41,047 nucleotides of DNA from Chara braunii (taxonomy: Eukaryota; Streptophyta; Charophyceae; Charales; Characeae), in contig BFEA01000359.1 in the NCBI GenBank assembly GCA_003427395.1, positions 631,200-672,246 on the forward strand, in the 5' to 3' direction. Of the stretch, positions 41,036 through 41,047 are shown piece after piece (position 1 is the stretch's first letter; every line of letters starts with the position of its first letter). Made by a program: the position numbers and the translations under genes. The notes under the pieces were generated by a model, which was not told the DNA's origin, did not search any database, and saw nothing but the letters and a program-made list of their open reading frames with translations.

Positions 41036-41047
41036 AGGTCATTTCAT

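Larger units (their letters stand above)
36348..41047 (+). mobile_element. LTR-type element inserted in ORF2, runs off window
   Basis: It starts TGTCGTACCAAATACCC with a modified palindrome (ATACCCTTACAATGGTAT) and shares with the giant solo LTR the TTATTTATTTATT stretch, type 1 hairpin units (37650-37860), ACTTACCTGTTGGCT-like segments (38089), the GAGGAAGGCGG...GGGAACT block (39474-39595) and a hairpin array. No coding region is recognised. A 60-bp piece resembling LTR ends lies at 37524-37580. The end is not in the window, so solo LTR versus full element is open. Confidence 0.65.

Overview
This window looks like nuclear DNA of a eukaryote made almost entirely of nested, decayed retrotransposons. 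There are no bacterial-style operons, there are spliceosomal-type splice sites and U6 snRNA-derived sequence, and the Ty3/gypsy primer-binding site complements the 3' end of a plant-type tRNA-Asp. From memory the LINE and gypsy families resemble those of a charophyte alga such as Chara braunii; that is an impression, not a verified match. I see no intact host gene.

Layout. 1-3.9 kb: simple repeats, two short inverted-repeat elements sharing one terminal sequence, and a truncated U6 snRNA retrocopy with a 16-bp target duplication. 3.9-10.0 kb: an L1-like LINE (ORF1, AP endonuclease, start of reverse transcriptase) split by a 2.16-kb solo LTR (5327-7486) with a GCGG target duplication; removing the LTR rejoins the LINE reading frame. 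10.0-11.64 kb: an LTR fragment of the same superfamily on the minus strand. 12.04-12.38 kb: the start of another LTR. 12.38-36.35 kb: one large Ty3/gypsy element. Its 5' LTR (12382-13952 plus 21353-23633) is split by a 7.4-kb solo LTR (13953-21352) flanked by ACGT duplications. A tRNA-Asp PBS, gag, protease, RT, RNase H, integrase and GPY module follow (23636-29779). The 3' LTR begins at 31261. It is broken at 36348 by a further LTR-type insertion that runs off the window.

The unusual content is inside the LTRs. By piecing the two LTR copies together I estimate an intact length near 6.8 kb. The LTRs carry (i) a tRNA-like A-box/B-box module followed by the 3' half of U6 snRNA, at nearly the same distance from the LTR start in three copies; (ii) a conserved splice donor and intron; (iii) long strings of short, near-perfect hairpins whose stems differ while loops and flanks are conserved, so that stems covary between repeats; and (iv) two overlapping ORFs (stop/start TAATG) encoding proteins I do not recognise. 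All coding regions of the LINE and gypsy element are broken by frameshifts and in-frame stops, most of them one C-to-T change away from CGA, CAA or CAG. The best candidate for an undescribed system is therefore the giant, hairpin-built LTR family with its putative pol III/U6 module and LTR-encoded proteins.
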